Shown piece by piece: positions 42,992 to 53,039 of a stretch of 64,000 bases of DNA (its first letter is position 1; every line of letters begins with the position of its first letter). The stretch comes from CAWGXZ01 sp963826695. Its GTDB lineage: Bacteria > Pseudomonadota > Gammaproteobacteria > Burkholderiales > Burkholderiaceae_C. The notes beneath the pieces were generated by a model. The model was not told where the DNA came from. It saw only the letters and a list, made by a program, of their open reading frames with translations, and did no database searches. The position numbers were made by a program, and so were the translations under genes. The stretch is taken from positions 1,116,001 through 1,180,000 of the forward strand of contig CAWGXZ010000004.1 of NCBI GenBank assembly GCA_963826695.1, written 5' to 3'.

Positions 42992-45322
42992 ATGATCGAA
43001 ATTGAACTTGACGGCCGCAAGGTGGAGGTGCCCGAAGGCAGCATGGTGATGCATGCGGCCGAGAAAGCGGGCACTTACATCCCGCATTTCTGCTATCACA
43101 AGAAGCTCTCGATTGCGGCGAACTGTCGCATGTGCCTGGTCGATGTCGAGAAGGCACCGAAGCCGATGCCGGCGTGCGCAACGCCGGTGACGCCCGGAAT
43201 GATCGTCCGCACGCACAGCGACAAGGCGCTCAAGGCCCAGCAGAGCGTGATGGAGTTCCTGCTCATCAACCATCCGCTCGACTGCCCGATCTGCGACCAG
43301 GGCGGCGAATGCCAGCTGCAGGATCTGGCAGTCGGCTACGGTGCCTCGTCGTCGCGTTACGAGGAAGAAAAGCGGGTCGTATTCCCGAAGAACGTCGGTC
43401 CGCTCATCTCGATGGCCGAGATGACACGCTGCATCCACTGCACCCGCTGCGTGCGCTTCGGCCAGGAGGTTGCCGGGGTGATGGAGTTGGGGATGATCCA
43501 TCGAGGCGAGCATTCCGAGATCACGCCGATTGCCGGCGAAACGATCGATTCGGAGCTTTCGGGCAACATGATCGACCTCTGTCCGGTCGGGGCCTTGCTC
43601 AGCAAGCCGTTTCGCTACAGCGCCCGCACCTGGGAGCTGTCGCGCCGCAAGAGCATCAGCCCACACGACAGCACGGGCACCAATCTCATCGTGCAGGTCA
43701 AGGGCGCACGGGTGATGCGCGTGCTGCCGCTCGAGAACGAGGCCGTCAACGAATGCTGGATTGCTGACCGCGATCGCTTTTCCTACGAGGGGCTGGCGAG
43801 CGAGGATCGGCTGACCACGCCGATGATCAAGCAGGGCGGGGAATGGCGTTCGGTCGACTGGAACACGGCGCTGGACTATGTTGCCCAGGGCTTGAAGCAG
43901 GTCGGTGCCGAGTTCGGCGCTGCATCGCTCGGTGCATTGGCGTCGCCGTCGAGCACGGTCGAAGAGTTGTTTTTGCTTGCCGGTCTGATGCGTGGCCTCG
44001 GCAGCGACAACATCGATTACCGCGTCCGCCATGCCGACTTCGCGAGCAGCGCTGAGGTCCAGTGGCTCGGGACCTCGATCGCTTCGTTGTCGAATCTGCA
44101 GAGTGCGCTGGTTGTCGGCTCGTTCCTGCGCAAGGACCATCCACTCTTTGCGCAGCGGCTGCGCCAGGCGGTGAAGAAGGGCGCGCAGGTACACAGCATC
44201 CATGCGCTCGACGACAACTGGTTGATGCCGCTGGCAAGCCAGACCATCGCCGCGCCGAGCGGCTGGATTGCGGCCCTCGAAGCCGTGCTCGCCGCGCTCG
44301 ATCGACCTGCGCAGAGCCCGGAGACGGGTTCACCTGAGTCAGCAGGCGACACCCCCGTGGCGATCGCCGAGTCCTTGCGCTCCGGTGAGCGCAAGGCCAT
44401 TCTTCTCGGCAACGCGGCTGCCCAGCATCCCGAGGCCGGCCGGCTGCTGGCCATTGCACGCCGAATCGCCGACCGCACGGGGGCCTCGGTCGGCTTCTTC
44501 ACCGACGGTGCAAACGCGGTCGGTGCACAACTCGTCGGTGCGATGCCGCAGCAAGGCGGGCTCGACGCCGGGCGTATGCTCGACGGATCGCTGAAGGCCT
44601 TGCTGTTGCTCAACCTCGAGCCGGCGCTCGACCTGGCAAGCGGCGTCGAAGCCGTCGCGGCACTGCAGAAGGCCGAATTCGTGGTGGCGATGACGCCATT
44701 CACGAGCGCGGCGATCGAATGTGCCGATGTCTTGCTGCCGGTCTCTCCGTTTGCCGAGACCTCCGGCACCTATGTCAGCGCAGAGGGGCGGGTGCAGGGC
44801 TTCCACGGTGTGGTCAAGCCGCTTGGCGAGACACGGCCTGCATGGAAGGTGCTGCGCGTGCTTGGAACGCTTTTGCAGCTGCCGGGGTTCGACTTCGCCA
44901 CGTCGGAGGAAGTGCGCGCCGCGGCGCTGGGCGACACGGCGGAGATCGACCGGCGCCTGCAGGCACGTTCCAGCGGCACGGCCAGCGAGGGGCCTGCGCG
45001 ATCGCAAACGGCCGCCCTCGGCTACCAGCGCGTGACCGATGTGCCGATCTATGCCACCGACGCGCTGGTTCGTCGTGCGCCGCCGCTGCAGGAGACCGCA
45101 GACGCGAACGCAGCGTTCGCGAGCGTTGGGACGGCCCTGTGGGAGCATCTGGACCTTGCTGAAGCAAGCGAAGTTCGGCTTAGCCAGGGTGCGCGTACGA
45201 GCACGCTGCGTGTGCGGCTCGATCCATCGCTCGCCGCTGGCGTCGTCCGGGTTCCTGCGGGAATGAAGGAGACAGCGATGCTGACGGATCCGTTCGGCGC
45301 AATCGAAATCGTCAAGGCCTGA
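42992..45322 (+). CDS. nuoG: Complex I subunit NuoG
   Basis: 75-kDa-type subunit of 776 residues. The N-terminal ferredoxin-like domain carries N1b (Cys34, Cys45, Cys48, Cys62), followed by N5 (His/Cys in HPLDCPICDQGGECQLQD) and N4 (CIHCTRCVRFGQEVAG with a later DLCPVGALL). The molybdopterin-oxidoreductase-like region fills the rest. It starts 21 bp after nuoF. Confidence 0.97.
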   Translation: MIEIELDGRKVEVPEGSMVMHAAEKAGTYIPHFCYHKKLSIAANCRMCLVDVEKAPKPMPACATPVTPGMIVRTHSDKALKAQQSVMEFLLINHPLDCPICDQGGECQLQDLAVGYGASSSRYEEEKRVVFPKNVGPLISMAEMTRCIHCTRCVRFGQEVAGVMELGMIHRGEHSEITPIAGETIDSELSGNMIDLCPVGALLSKPFRYSARTWELSRRKSISPHDSTGTNLIVQVKGARVMRVLPLENEAVNECWIADRDRFSYEGLASEDRLTTPMIKQGGEWRSVDWNTALDYVAQGLKQVGAEFGAASLGALASPSSTVEELFLLAGLMRGLGSDNIDYRVRHADFASSAEVQWLGTSIASLSNLQSALVVGSFLRKDHPLFAQRLRQAVKKGAQVHSIHALDDNWLMPLASQTIAAPSGWIAALEAVLAALDRPAQSPETGSPESAGDTPVAIAESLRSGERKAILLGNAAAQHPEAGRLLAIARRIADRTGASVGFFTDGANAVGAQLVGAMPQQGGLDAGRMLDGSLKALLLLNLEPALDLASGVEAVAALQKAEFVVAMTPFTSAAIECADVLLPVSPFAETSGTYVSAEGRVQGFHGVVKPLGETRPAWKVLRVLGTLLQLPGFDFATSEEVRAAALGDTAEIDRRLQARSSGTASEGPARSQTAALGYQRVTDVPIYATDALVRRAPPLQETADANAAFASVGTALWEHLDLAEASEVRLSQGARTSTLRVRLDPSLAAGVVRVPAGMKETAMLTDPFGAIEIVKA

Positions 45323-45332
45323 GGAACGGCGC

Positions 45333-46430
45333 ATGTTCGATTCCCTCAACGCATTCGGCAGTTCGGCACTCGGCGGCGCCTGGCCGGTCGCGTGGACGCT
45401 GATGAAGATCGTTGCGGTGGTTGCACCGCTGATGATCTGTGTGGCCTATCTGACGCTGTGGGAGCGCAAGGCCATCGGCTGGACCCAGATTCGGCCCGGT
45501 CCAAACCGTGTCGGGCCGCTCGGGCTGCTGACGCCGATCGCCGACGCCGTCAAGTTGATCTTCAAGGAGATCGTGCTGCCGACAGCGGCCAATCACCCGC
45601 TGTTCCTGATCGGCCCGGTGATGACCATCATGCCGGCGCTTGCAGCCTGGGCGGTGGTGCCGTTCGGACCCGACGTCGCGCTGGCCAATATCAACGCCGG
45701 CCTGTTGTTGCTGATGGCGATCACCTCGATCGAGGTCTACGGCGTGATCATCGCCGGCTGGGCGTCGAACTCGAAGTACGCCTTCCTCGGCGCCTTGCGT
45801 GCCTCGGCACAGATGGTCAGCTATGAGATCGCGATGGGCTTCTGCCTGGTCGTGGTGCTGATGGTCAGCGGCACGATGAACCTCTCGCAGATCGTCCTGG
45901 GTCAGGATCGGGGCACCTTTGCCGGCATGGGAATCAGCCTGCTCTCGTGGAACTGGCTGCCGCTGTTGCCGATCTTCGTCGTCTACTTCATTTCGGGCCT
46001 AGCCGAATGCAACCGGCATCCCTTCGACGTGGTCGAGGGCGAATCCGAAATCGTCGCCGGGCACATGGTCGAGTACTCGGGAATGTCTTTCGCGATGTTC
46101 TTCCTTGCCGAGTACGCGAACATGATCCTGGTGTCGGTGATTGCCGTCACCTTGTTCCTGGGCGGCTGGGTTGCACCGATCTCTTTTTCGCTGTTCGGTC
46201 TGGCGACGCCGGGCTGGATCGTCGAGTCGATGTGGTTCTGGAACTGGTTCTGGCTTTTCGCCAAGACCTTCGTCGTCGTGACGATGTTCCTCTGGGTTCG
46301 TGCCACCTTTCCCCGCTACCGCTACGACCAGATCATGCGACTCGGCTGGAAAATCTTCATCCCCGTGACACTGGTGTGGCTGGTTGTCGTCGGGCTGTGG
46401 ATCCAGTCGCCGCTGAATATCTGGAACTGA
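45333..46430 (+). CDS. nuoH: Complex I subunit NuoH
   Basis: Membrane subunit of 365 residues forming the quinone entry channel, with about eight membrane helices. YLTLWERKAIGWTQIRPGPN, the acidic loop CNRHPFDVVEGESEIVAGHM and FLWVRATFPRYRYDQIMRLG are diagnostic. It starts 10 bp after nuoG. Confidence 0.97.
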   Translation: MFDSLNAFGSSALGGAWPVAWTLMKIVAVVAPLMICVAYLTLWERKAIGWTQIRPGPNRVGPLGLLTPIADAVKLIFKEIVLPTAANHPLFLIGPVMTIMPALAAWAVVPFGPDVALANINAGLLLLMAITSIEVYGVIIAGWASNSKYAFLGALRASAQMVSYEIAMGFCLVVVLMVSGTMNLSQIVLGQDRGTFAGMGISLLSWNWLPLLPIFVVYFISGLAECNRHPFDVVEGESEIVAGHMVEYSGMSFAMFFLAEYANMILVSVIAVTLFLGGWVAPISFSLFGLATPGWIVESMWFWNWFWLFAKTFVVVTMFLWVRATFPRYRYDQIMRLGWKIFIPVTLVWLVVVGLWIQSPLNIWN

Positions 46431-46445
46431 AAGTCGAGGCCCGTC

Positions 46446-46943
46446 GTGTCCGCCGCCACCGCCATCAAGGATTTGTTTTCGAGCTTTCTATTGCTCGAGC
46501 TCTTCAAGGGACTCGCGCTCACCGGGCGGCATTTCTTTTCGCCAAGCATCACGGTGCAGTTCCCCGAGGAGAAGACGCCGCTTTCGCCACGCTTTCGGGG
46601 CCTGCATGCGTTGCGGCGCTACGAGAACGGTGAGGAGCGCTGCATTGCGTGCAAACTGTGCGAGGCGGTCTGTCCGGCGCTGGCAATCACCATCGAGTCG
46701 GCCGTTCGCGATGACGGCTCGCGTCGCACGACTCGCTATGACATCGACCTGACCAAATGCATCTTCTGCGGCTTCTGCGAGGAAAGCTGTCCGGTCGATT
46801 CGATCGTCGAGACGAACATTCTCGAGTACCACGGCGAGAAGCGGGGCGATCTCTACTTCACCAAGGAAATGCTGCTCGCCGTCGGCGACCGCTATGAAAA
46901 GGACATCGCTGCCAGCCGGCAGGCCGATGCGCCTTTCCGTTGA
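46446..46943 (+). CDS. nuoI: Complex I subunit NuoI
   Basis: Peripheral-arm subunit of 165 residues with two [4Fe-4S] clusters, N6a and N6b. Ligands are Cys66, 69, 72, 76 (CIACKLCEAVCP) and Cys105, 108, 111, 115 (CIFCGFCEESCPVD). The start codon is GTG 46446. A 63-bp gap to nuoJ holds no gene. Confidence 0.97.
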   Translation: MSAATAIKDLFSSFLLLELFKGLALTGRHFFSPSITVQFPEEKTPLSPRFRGLHALRRYENGEERCIACKLCEAVCPALAITIESAVRDDGSRRTTRYDIDLTKCIFCGFCEESCPVDSIVETNILEYHGEKRGDLYFTKEMLLAVGDRYEKDIAASRQADAPFR

Positions 46944-47006
46944 ACGCATGAGCTTCGGTTTCCAGATGAACGGCGTCCTCGCCTGCCTGCAGAACTTCTT
47001 CCCGGC

Positions 47007-47639
47007 ATGACCACGATCACCGCGCTTTTTTACGTCTTCTCGGCGGTGCTGCTGTTCGCGGCGTTCCGCGTCATCACGGCACGCAGTGCGGTCTACGCGG
47101 CGCTTTATCTGGTGCTGGCGTTTTTCTCGGCGTCGTGCGTCTGGATGCTGCTGCATGCCGAATTTCTGGCGATCGTTCTCGTGCTGGTCTACGTCGGCGC
47201 GGTGATGGTGCTGTTCCTGTTCGTCGTCATGATGCTCGACATCAACATCGAATCGCTGCGCGAGGAGTTCTGGAAGCACTTTCCGCTGGCGATGGGCGTC
47301 GGCGTGGCCATCGTGCTCGAGATGGCGCTGGTGCTGATCCCGGGCTTCGACCTGCGGACGGTGCCTGTGGCGGATGCGCAGGCGTTGAAGGCCGGCAACA
47401 CCCAGTTGCTCGGCGTCGAGATCTATACCCGCTACCTTTATCCGCTGCAGATCGCCGCCGTCCTGCTGCTGGTTGCCATCATCGCGGCGATTGCGCTGAC
47501 ACTGCGCCAACGCAAGGACGCCAAAGGCCAGGATCCGTCGCAGCAGGTGAAGGTCCGCAAGGCCGATCGGCTGCGCATCGTCAAGGTCCAGCCGACGATC
47601 GCTTCGGTTGCCGAGCCCCGCGCAGGAGAGAAGGCATGA
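47007..47639 (+). CDS. nuoJ: Complex I subunit NuoJ
   Basis: Membrane subunit of 210 residues with five predicted helices. YVGAVMVLFLFVVMMLDI is the conserved helix 3 with its pi-bulge region. A polar C-terminal tail (from RQRKDAKGQ) is longer than in E. coli. The stop overlaps the nuoK start by ATGA. Confidence 0.95.
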   Translation: MTTITALFYVFSAVLLFAAFRVITARSAVYAALYLVLAFFSASCVWMLLHAEFLAIVLVLVYVGAVMVLFLFVVMMLDINIESLREEFWKHFPLAMGVGVAIVLEMALVLIPGFDLRTVPVADAQALKAGNTQLLGVEIYTRYLYPLQIAAVLLLVAIIAAIALTLRQRKDAKGQDPSQQVKVRKADRLRIVKVQPTIASVAEPRAGEKA

Positions 47640-47959
47640 GCCAGCTGCTCGGACAGGTGGCCCTGGGTCACTACCTGACGCTCGGCGCCATGCTGTTTGC
47701 GCTGTCGGTGATCGGGATCTTCCTCAATCGCAAGAACCTGATCGTGCTGCTGATGGCCATCGAGCTGATGCTGCTGGCAGTGAACCTGAACTTCGTCGCG
47801 TTTTCGCACTACCTCGGCGACATGGCCGGTCAGGTTTTCGTCTTCTTCATCCTTACCGTGGCGGCAGCCGAGTCAGCGATCGGTCTGGCGATCCTGGTGG
47901 TGCTGTTCCGCAACCGGGCGACCATCAACGTCGACGAAATGGACTCGCTCAAGGGCTGA
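47636..47959 (+). CDS. nuoK: Complex I subunit NuoK
   Basis: Antiporter-like membrane subunit of 107 residues with three helices. The proton-path glutamates lie in MAIELMLLAVNLNFVAF and TVAAAESAIGLAILVV. It overlaps nuoJ. Confidence 0.96.
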   Translation: MSQLLGQVALGHYLTLGAMLFALSVIGIFLNRKNLIVLLMAIELMLLAVNLNFVAFSHYLGDMAGQVFVFFILTVAAAESAIGLAILVVLFRNRATINVDEMDSLKG

Positions 47960-47974
47960 GCACCGAACGACTCC

Positions 47975-50035
47975 ATGGCAACTCAACTTTCGCAGAACCT
48001 CCTGCTCGTCGTCCCACTGGCGCCGCTTCTCGGGGCGATCGCCGCAGGCTTCTTCGGCCGCTTGATTGGTCGGCGCGGCTCGCACGCGGCAACGATCCTG
48101 GGCGTGTTGGTCGCCTTCGTGCTGTCGGCGATCACGCTGAAGCAGGTGGCGCTCGACGGGGCACGCTTCAATGCCACGATCTATGAATGGATGGTGCTCG
48201 GCGGGCTGAAGATGGAAGTCGGCTTCCTGGTCGATGGCTTGACTGCGCTCATGATGTGCGTCGTGACCTTCGTTTCGTTGATGGTGCATATCTACACCAT
48301 CGGCTACATGGAAGAGGACAGCGGCTACCAGCGCTTCTTCAGCTACATCTCGCTGTTCACGTTCTCGATGTTGATGCTCGTGATGAGCAACAACTTCCTG
48401 CAGCTGTTCTTCGGCTGGGAGGCTGTGGGCCTTGTTTCCTATCTGCTCATCGGCTTCTGGTTCGACCGGCCTTCGGCCGTCTTTGCGAACATGAAGGCAT
48501 TCCTGGTGAACCGGGTCGGCGACTTCGGTTTCATACTCGGCATCGGGCTGATCCTGGCGTATGCCGGTTCGCTGAACTACGCCGATGTCTTCGCGCAGCG
48601 TGCCGCACTGGCGAAGCTCGGCTTTCCGGGTACCGAGTGGATGCTGATCACGGTGATCTGCATCTGCCTCTTCATCGGCGCGATGGGCAAGAGCGCGCAG
48701 TTCCCCCTGCATGTCTGGTTGCCCGACTCGATGGAGGGCCCGACCCCGATTTCGGCGCTGATCCACGCAGCAACGATGGTGACCGCGGGAATTTTCATGG
48801 TTGCCCGCATGTCACCCCTGTTCGAGTTGTCGGACACCGCCTTGAGCGTTGTGACCGTGATCGGCGCAATCACGGCGCTGTTCATGGGGTTCCTCGGCAT
48901 CATCCAGAACGACATCAAGCGGGTGGTCGCCTACTCGACACTCTCGCAGCTGGGCTACATGACCGTGGCGCTCGGCGTGTCGGCGTACTCGGTTGCCGTC
49001 TTCCACCTGATGACGCATGCCTTTTTCAAGGCGCTGCTGTTCCTCGCCGCGGGGTCGGTGATCATGGGCATGCACCACGACCAGGACATCCGCAACATGG
49101 GTGGGCTGCGCAAGTACATGCCGATCACCTGGATCACGGCGCTGCTCGGCTCGTTGGCTTTGATCGGGACGCCGCTCTTCTCGGGTTTCTACTCGAAGGA
49201 CAGCATCATCGAGGCCGTTCATGCCAGCCATCTACCTGGCACCGGTTTCGCCTATTTCGCGGTCGTTGCCGGCGTTTTCGTGACCGCCTTCTATTCGTTC
49301 CGCATGTACTTCCTGGTCTTCCATGGCGAGGAGCGTTTCCGTCACAAACCAGCCGGCCATGGACACGACGACCATGCCGAGCACGACGCCGAAGAGACCG
49401 ACGACGGCCATGGTCACCATGCGGCGCATGAGCCGCACGAATCGCCATGGGTCGTGACGGTTCCACTCGTCCTGCTCGCGATCCCGTCGGTCCTGATCGG
49501 CTACTTGACGATTGCGCCGATGCTCTATGGCGACCTGTTCCGCGACGCGATCCTTGTCGATTCGGCCCGCCACCCTGCGATGGCGGAGATGGCACATGCG
49601 TTCCATGGCGCCATGGCGATGACGATGCACGGTCTGGTGTCGCTGCCGTTCTGGCTGGCCGTTGCGGGCGTGGCGGCGGCGTATTTCTGCTATCTCGTCA
49701 AGCCGGCGGTGCCCGCGGCCATCAAGGCAAATACCCAGTGGCTGAACCGTCTGCTCGAGGAGAAGTACTACCTCGACTGGTTCAATGAGAACGTGTTGTC
49801 GCGCTTGGCCCGTCTCGCGGGGCGGGGGCTCTGGCGTGGCGGCGACATGGCGTTGATCGACGGTGTGCTGATCAACGGCTCGGCTCGGCTGGTCGGCAGC
49901 TTCGCATTTGCCGTCCGGCGCGTCCAGACCGGCTACCTTTACTGGTACGCACTGGTCATGATCCTCGGCGTCCTCGGCCTGATGACTTGGCAGTTGTGGC
50001 CTTATTTGCCCTTCCAGGGCGGCTCGATCCGCTGA
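47975..50035 (+). CDS. nuoL: Complex I subunit NuoL
   Basis: Largest antiporter-like subunit (686 residues), with the long lateral helix at its C-terminus. FGWEAVGLVSYLLIGFW, SAQFPLHVWLPDSMEGPTPI and LIHAATMVTAGIFMVAR are signatures. A His/Asp-rich loop at about residues 462-490 (HGHDDHAEHDAEETDDGHGH) is an unusual, possibly metal-binding insertion between helices. Confidence 0.97.
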   Translation: MATQLSQNLLLVVPLAPLLGAIAAGFFGRLIGRRGSHAATILGVLVAFVLSAITLKQVALDGARFNATIYEWMVLGGLKMEVGFLVDGLTALMMCVVTFVSLMVHIYTIGYMEEDSGYQRFFSYISLFTFSMLMLVMSNNFLQLFFGWEAVGLVSYLLIGFWFDRPSAVFANMKAFLVNRVGDFGFILGIGLILAYAGSLNYADVFAQRAALAKLGFPGTEWMLITVICICLFIGAMGKSAQFPLHVWLPDSMEGPTPISALIHAATMVTAGIFMVARMSPLFELSDTALSVVTVIGAITALFMGFLGIIQNDIKRVVAYSTLSQLGYMTVALGVSAYSVAVFHLMTHAFFKALLFLAAGSVIMGMHHDQDIRNMGGLRKYMPITWITALLGSLALIGTPLFSGFYSKDSIIEAVHASHLPGTGFAYFAVVAGVFVTAFYSFRMYFLVFHGEERFRHKPAGHGHDDHAEHDAEETDDGHGHHAAHEPHESPWVVTVPLVLLAIPSVLIGYLTIAPMLYGDLFRDAILVDSARHPAMAEMAHAFHGAMAMTMHGLVSLPFWLAVAGVAAAYFCYLVKPAVPAAIKANTQWLNRLLEEKYYLDWFNENVLSRLARLAGRGLWRGGDMALIDGVLINGSARLVGSFAFAVRRVQTGYLYWYALVMILGVLGLMTWQLWPYLPFQGGSIR

Positions 50036-50065
50036 CCTCGCGGTCGAGCCACGGAGAAGAAGAAC

Positions 50066-51541
50066 ATGGGTTTGCTGAGCCTGGCCATCTGGTTGCCGAT
50101 TATTTCTGGCGGCGTTCTCCTGGCACTCGGGCGGGATCAGAACGCGGGCATGGTCCGCTGGCTCGCACTGGCGGCCGCGGTGCTGAGTTTTATCGTGACG
50201 CTGCCGCTGATCGCCGGCTTCGATATCGCGCTGGCCACGATGCAGTTTCAGGAGAACCTGCCCTGGATCGGACGATTCAACGTTCGGTACCACCTCGGCG
50301 TCGATGGTATTTCCGTGTGGTTCGTGCTGCTTACCGCCTTCATCACGGTGATCGTCGTCATTGCGGCCTGGGAGGTTGTCACCGACCGGGTCAACCAGTA
50401 CATGGGTGCTTTCCTGATCCTGTCGGGAATCATGATCGGTGTCTTCTGTGCGCTCGACGGACTGCTTTTCTATGTCTTCTTCGAGGCGACGCTGATACCG
50501 ATGTACATCATCATCGGCGTCTGGGGTGGGCCGAAGCGCGTCTATGCCGCGTTCAAGTTCTTCCTCTACACCTTTGCCGGATCACTGCTGACACTGGTGG
50601 CGATCATTTATCTCTACTACAAGTCGGGCGGCAGTTTCGACATCCAGACATGGCACCGGCTGCCGCTTTCGCTCAACGTACAGGCCTTTCTATTCTTCGC
50701 CTTTTTCGCGGCCTTTGCAGTCAAGGTACCGATGTGGCCGGTCCATACCTGGCTGCCTGACGCCCACGTCGAAGCACCGACCGGCGGGTCGGTGGTGCTC
50801 GCGGCAATCATGCTCAAGCTGGGCGGCTACGGTTTCCTGCGCTTCTCGTTGCCGATTGCCCCGGACGCAGCGCGCGAATACGACTGGTTCGTCATCGGGC
50901 TGTCGCTGATCGCGGTCCTCTACATCGGCCTGGTTGCCCTGGTGCAGCAGGACATGAAAAAGCTGGTTGCCTACTCGTCGATCGCCCACATGGGTTTTGT
51001 CACCCTCGGCTTCTTCCTCTTCAGCGAACTCGGCATCTCCGGCGGACTGGTGCAGATGATTTCGCATGGCTTCGTCTCCGGTGCGATGTTCCTCTGCATC
51101 GGCGTGCTCTACGACCGGGTGCACTCGCGCGAGATCGCCAGCTACGGCGGCGTTGCCAACACGATGCCGGTCTTCGCGGCGTTTGCCGTCTTCTTCGCCA
51201 TGGCCAATGCCGGGCTTCCCGGCACCGGCGGCTTTGTCGGCGAGTGGATGGTCATTCTGGGTGCGGTGAAGGCGAACTTCTGGCTGGGCGCGCTGGCCGC
51301 AACGACGCTGATCTTCGGCGCTGCATACACCCTGTGGATGGTCAAACGGGTCTATTTCGGTCCGATTGCCAATGACAACGTGCGCACGCTGGCCGATGCC
51401 AATCCCCGCGAGATCCTGATGCTCGCCTCGCTGGCGATCGCCGTGCTCTGGATGGGCATTTATCCCAAGCCTTTCACCGACACCATGCATGTCTCGGTGG
51501 CTGAACTGCTGCGGCACGTCGCGCAGCCGAAACTTCCCTGA
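50066..51541 (+). CDS. nuoM: Complex I subunit NuoM
   Basis: Antiporter-like proton-pumping subunit of 491 residues with about 14 helices. YVFFEATLIPMYIIIGVWGG holds the key Glu, and VKVPMWPVHTWLPDAHVEAP follows. AGAAGAAG lies just before ATG 50066. Confidence 0.97.
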   Translation: MGLLSLAIWLPIISGGVLLALGRDQNAGMVRWLALAAAVLSFIVTLPLIAGFDIALATMQFQENLPWIGRFNVRYHLGVDGISVWFVLLTAFITVIVVIAAWEVVTDRVNQYMGAFLILSGIMIGVFCALDGLLFYVFFEATLIPMYIIIGVWGGPKRVYAAFKFFLYTFAGSLLTLVAIIYLYYKSGGSFDIQTWHRLPLSLNVQAFLFFAFFAAFAVKVPMWPVHTWLPDAHVEAPTGGSVVLAAIMLKLGGYGFLRFSLPIAPDAAREYDWFVIGLSLIAVLYIGLVALVQQDMKKLVAYSSIAHMGFVTLGFFLFSELGISGGLVQMISHGFVSGAMFLCIGVLYDRVHSREIASYGGVANTMPVFAAFAVFFAMANAGLPGTGGFVGEWMVILGAVKANFWLGALAATTLIFGAAYTLWMVKRVYFGPIANDNVRTLADANPREILMLASLAIAVLWMGIYPKPFTDTMHVSVAELLRHVAQPKLP

Positions 51542-51554
51542 ACGCGGCCTGATC

Positions 51555-53039
51555 ATGAACAACGACATGAACTGGGTGGCCGTCTATCCCGAGATCGTGC
51601 TGCTGACGATGGCATGTGCGATCACCCTTATCGATCTTTGGGTGACGCATCCCCGCCGCCTGCCGACCTATCTGCTCGTGCAGGTCACGCTCGCCGTGGT
51701 GGCCGCGATGCACCTGGTCCACTTCGACCACGGCATGACGCTCTACGCCATGCAGCGGATGGTCGTTGCCGACTCGATGGGGCATCTGCTCGGAGCCCTT
51801 TCGACGCTGACCGTGATGGTCTCCCTGGCCTATGCGCGGCCCTACGCTGCCGAGCGCGACATGCTCAAGGGTGAGCTGTTCACGCTGAGCCTTTTCGCGC
51901 TGCTCGGCATCAACGTGATGGTGTCGGCGAACAATTTCCTCGTGCTCTACCTCGGGCTCGAGCTGATGAGCCTGTCGCTCTATGCGCTGACCGCGATGCG
52001 CCGCGACCATGCGCCTGCCACCGAGGCGGCCATGAAGTACTTCGTTCTCGGCGCGCTGGCGAGCGGCTTCCTGCTCTACGGCCTGTCGATGATGTACGGC
52101 GCGACGGGTACGCTGGAAATCGGCGAGGTCTTCAAGGCGATCGGGACTGGGCAGATCAACCAGGCGGTGCTCGTTTTCGGTGTGGTTTTCGTCGTTTCCG
52201 GGCTGGCGTTCAAACTGGGCGCCGTGCCGTTCCATATGTGGGTTCCGGACGTCTATCAGGGTGCACCGACCGCGGTCACCCTGCTGATCGGCGGCGCGCC
52301 GAAGCTTGCCGCATTCGCAATCACCATCCGGCTGCTGGTCGAAGGCATGCTCGGCCTCGCGGTCGACTGGCAGCAGATGCTGGTGCTGCTGTCGCTGGCG
52401 TCGATGCTGGTCGGCAACTTGGCGGCGATCGCGCAAACCAATCTGAAGCGCATGCTGGCGTACTCGACCATTGCGCAGACCGGCTTCCTGCTGCTCGGGC
52501 TCTGCTCCGGCGTGGTCGAGCGCAACACCGTTTCGGCAGCCAATGCCTACAGCTCGTCGCTTTTCTATTCGGTCAACTATGTCCTGACGACGCTCGGCAC
52601 CTTCGGCATGATCATGCTGCTGTCGCGCCGTGGCTTCGAATCCGAGCAGATCGACGATCTGAAGGGGCTTGCCCGGCGCAGCCCCTGGTATGCGCTGGTC
52701 ATGGCGATCTTCATGTTCTCGCTGGCAGGGCTTCCGCCGACGATTGGCTTCTACGCCAAGTTCAGCGTGCTGCAGGCGCTGATCTCGACCAACGTCAGCG
52801 CCTTGCTCTGGCTGGCCATTGCCGCGGTGGGACTGTCGCTGGTCGGTGCCTTCTATTACTTGCGGATCGTCAAGGTCATGTACTTCGACGAGCCGGTCGA
52901 TCCGCAGCCGATCGAAGGCTCGGGTGAGGTTCGGTTGCTGCTGTCGCTGAACGGCATGGCCGTGCTCGTATTCGGCCTGCTTCCCAGCGGACTGATGGCG
53001 CTTTGCGCGGAGGCGGTCGTCAAGGCCCTGGCGACCTGA
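51555..53039 (+). CDS. nuoN: Complex I subunit NuoN
   Basis: Third antiporter-like subunit (494 residues) and last nuo gene. YLGLELMSLSLYALTAM, FKLGAVPFHMWVPDVYQGAP and GLPPTIGFYAKFSVLQA are conserved. ATG 51555 lies 13 bp after nuoM. An in-frame start at 51489 would overlap nuoM and is rejected. The stop overlaps the next start. Confidence 0.97.
   Translation: MNNDMNWVAVYPEIVLLTMACAITLIDLWVTHPRRLPTYLLVQVTLAVVAAMHLVHFDHGMTLYAMQRMVVADSMGHLLGALSTLTVMVSLAYARPYAAERDMLKGELFTLSLFALLGINVMVSANNFLVLYLGLELMSLSLYALTAMRRDHAPATEAAMKYFVLGALASGFLLYGLSMMYGATGTLEIGEVFKAIGTGQINQAVLVFGVVFVVSGLAFKLGAVPFHMWVPDVYQGAPTAVTLLIGGAPKLAAFAITIRLLVEGMLGLAVDWQQMLVLLSLASMLVGNLAAIAQTNLKRMLAYSTIAQTGFLLLGLCSGVVERNTVSAANAYSSSLFYSVNYVLTTLGTFGMIMLLSRRGFESEQIDDLKGLARRSPWYALVMAIFMFSLAGLPPTIGFYAKFSVLQALISTNVSALLWLAIAAVGLSLVGAFYYLRIVKVMYFDEPVDPQPIEGSGEVRLLLSLNGMAVLVFGLLPSGLMALCAEAVVKALAT

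Noticed and set aside
42563..44203. 546-residue minus-strand open frame over nuoF-nuoG
   Set aside because: Antisense shadow with no domain. Both plus-strand genes are clear.
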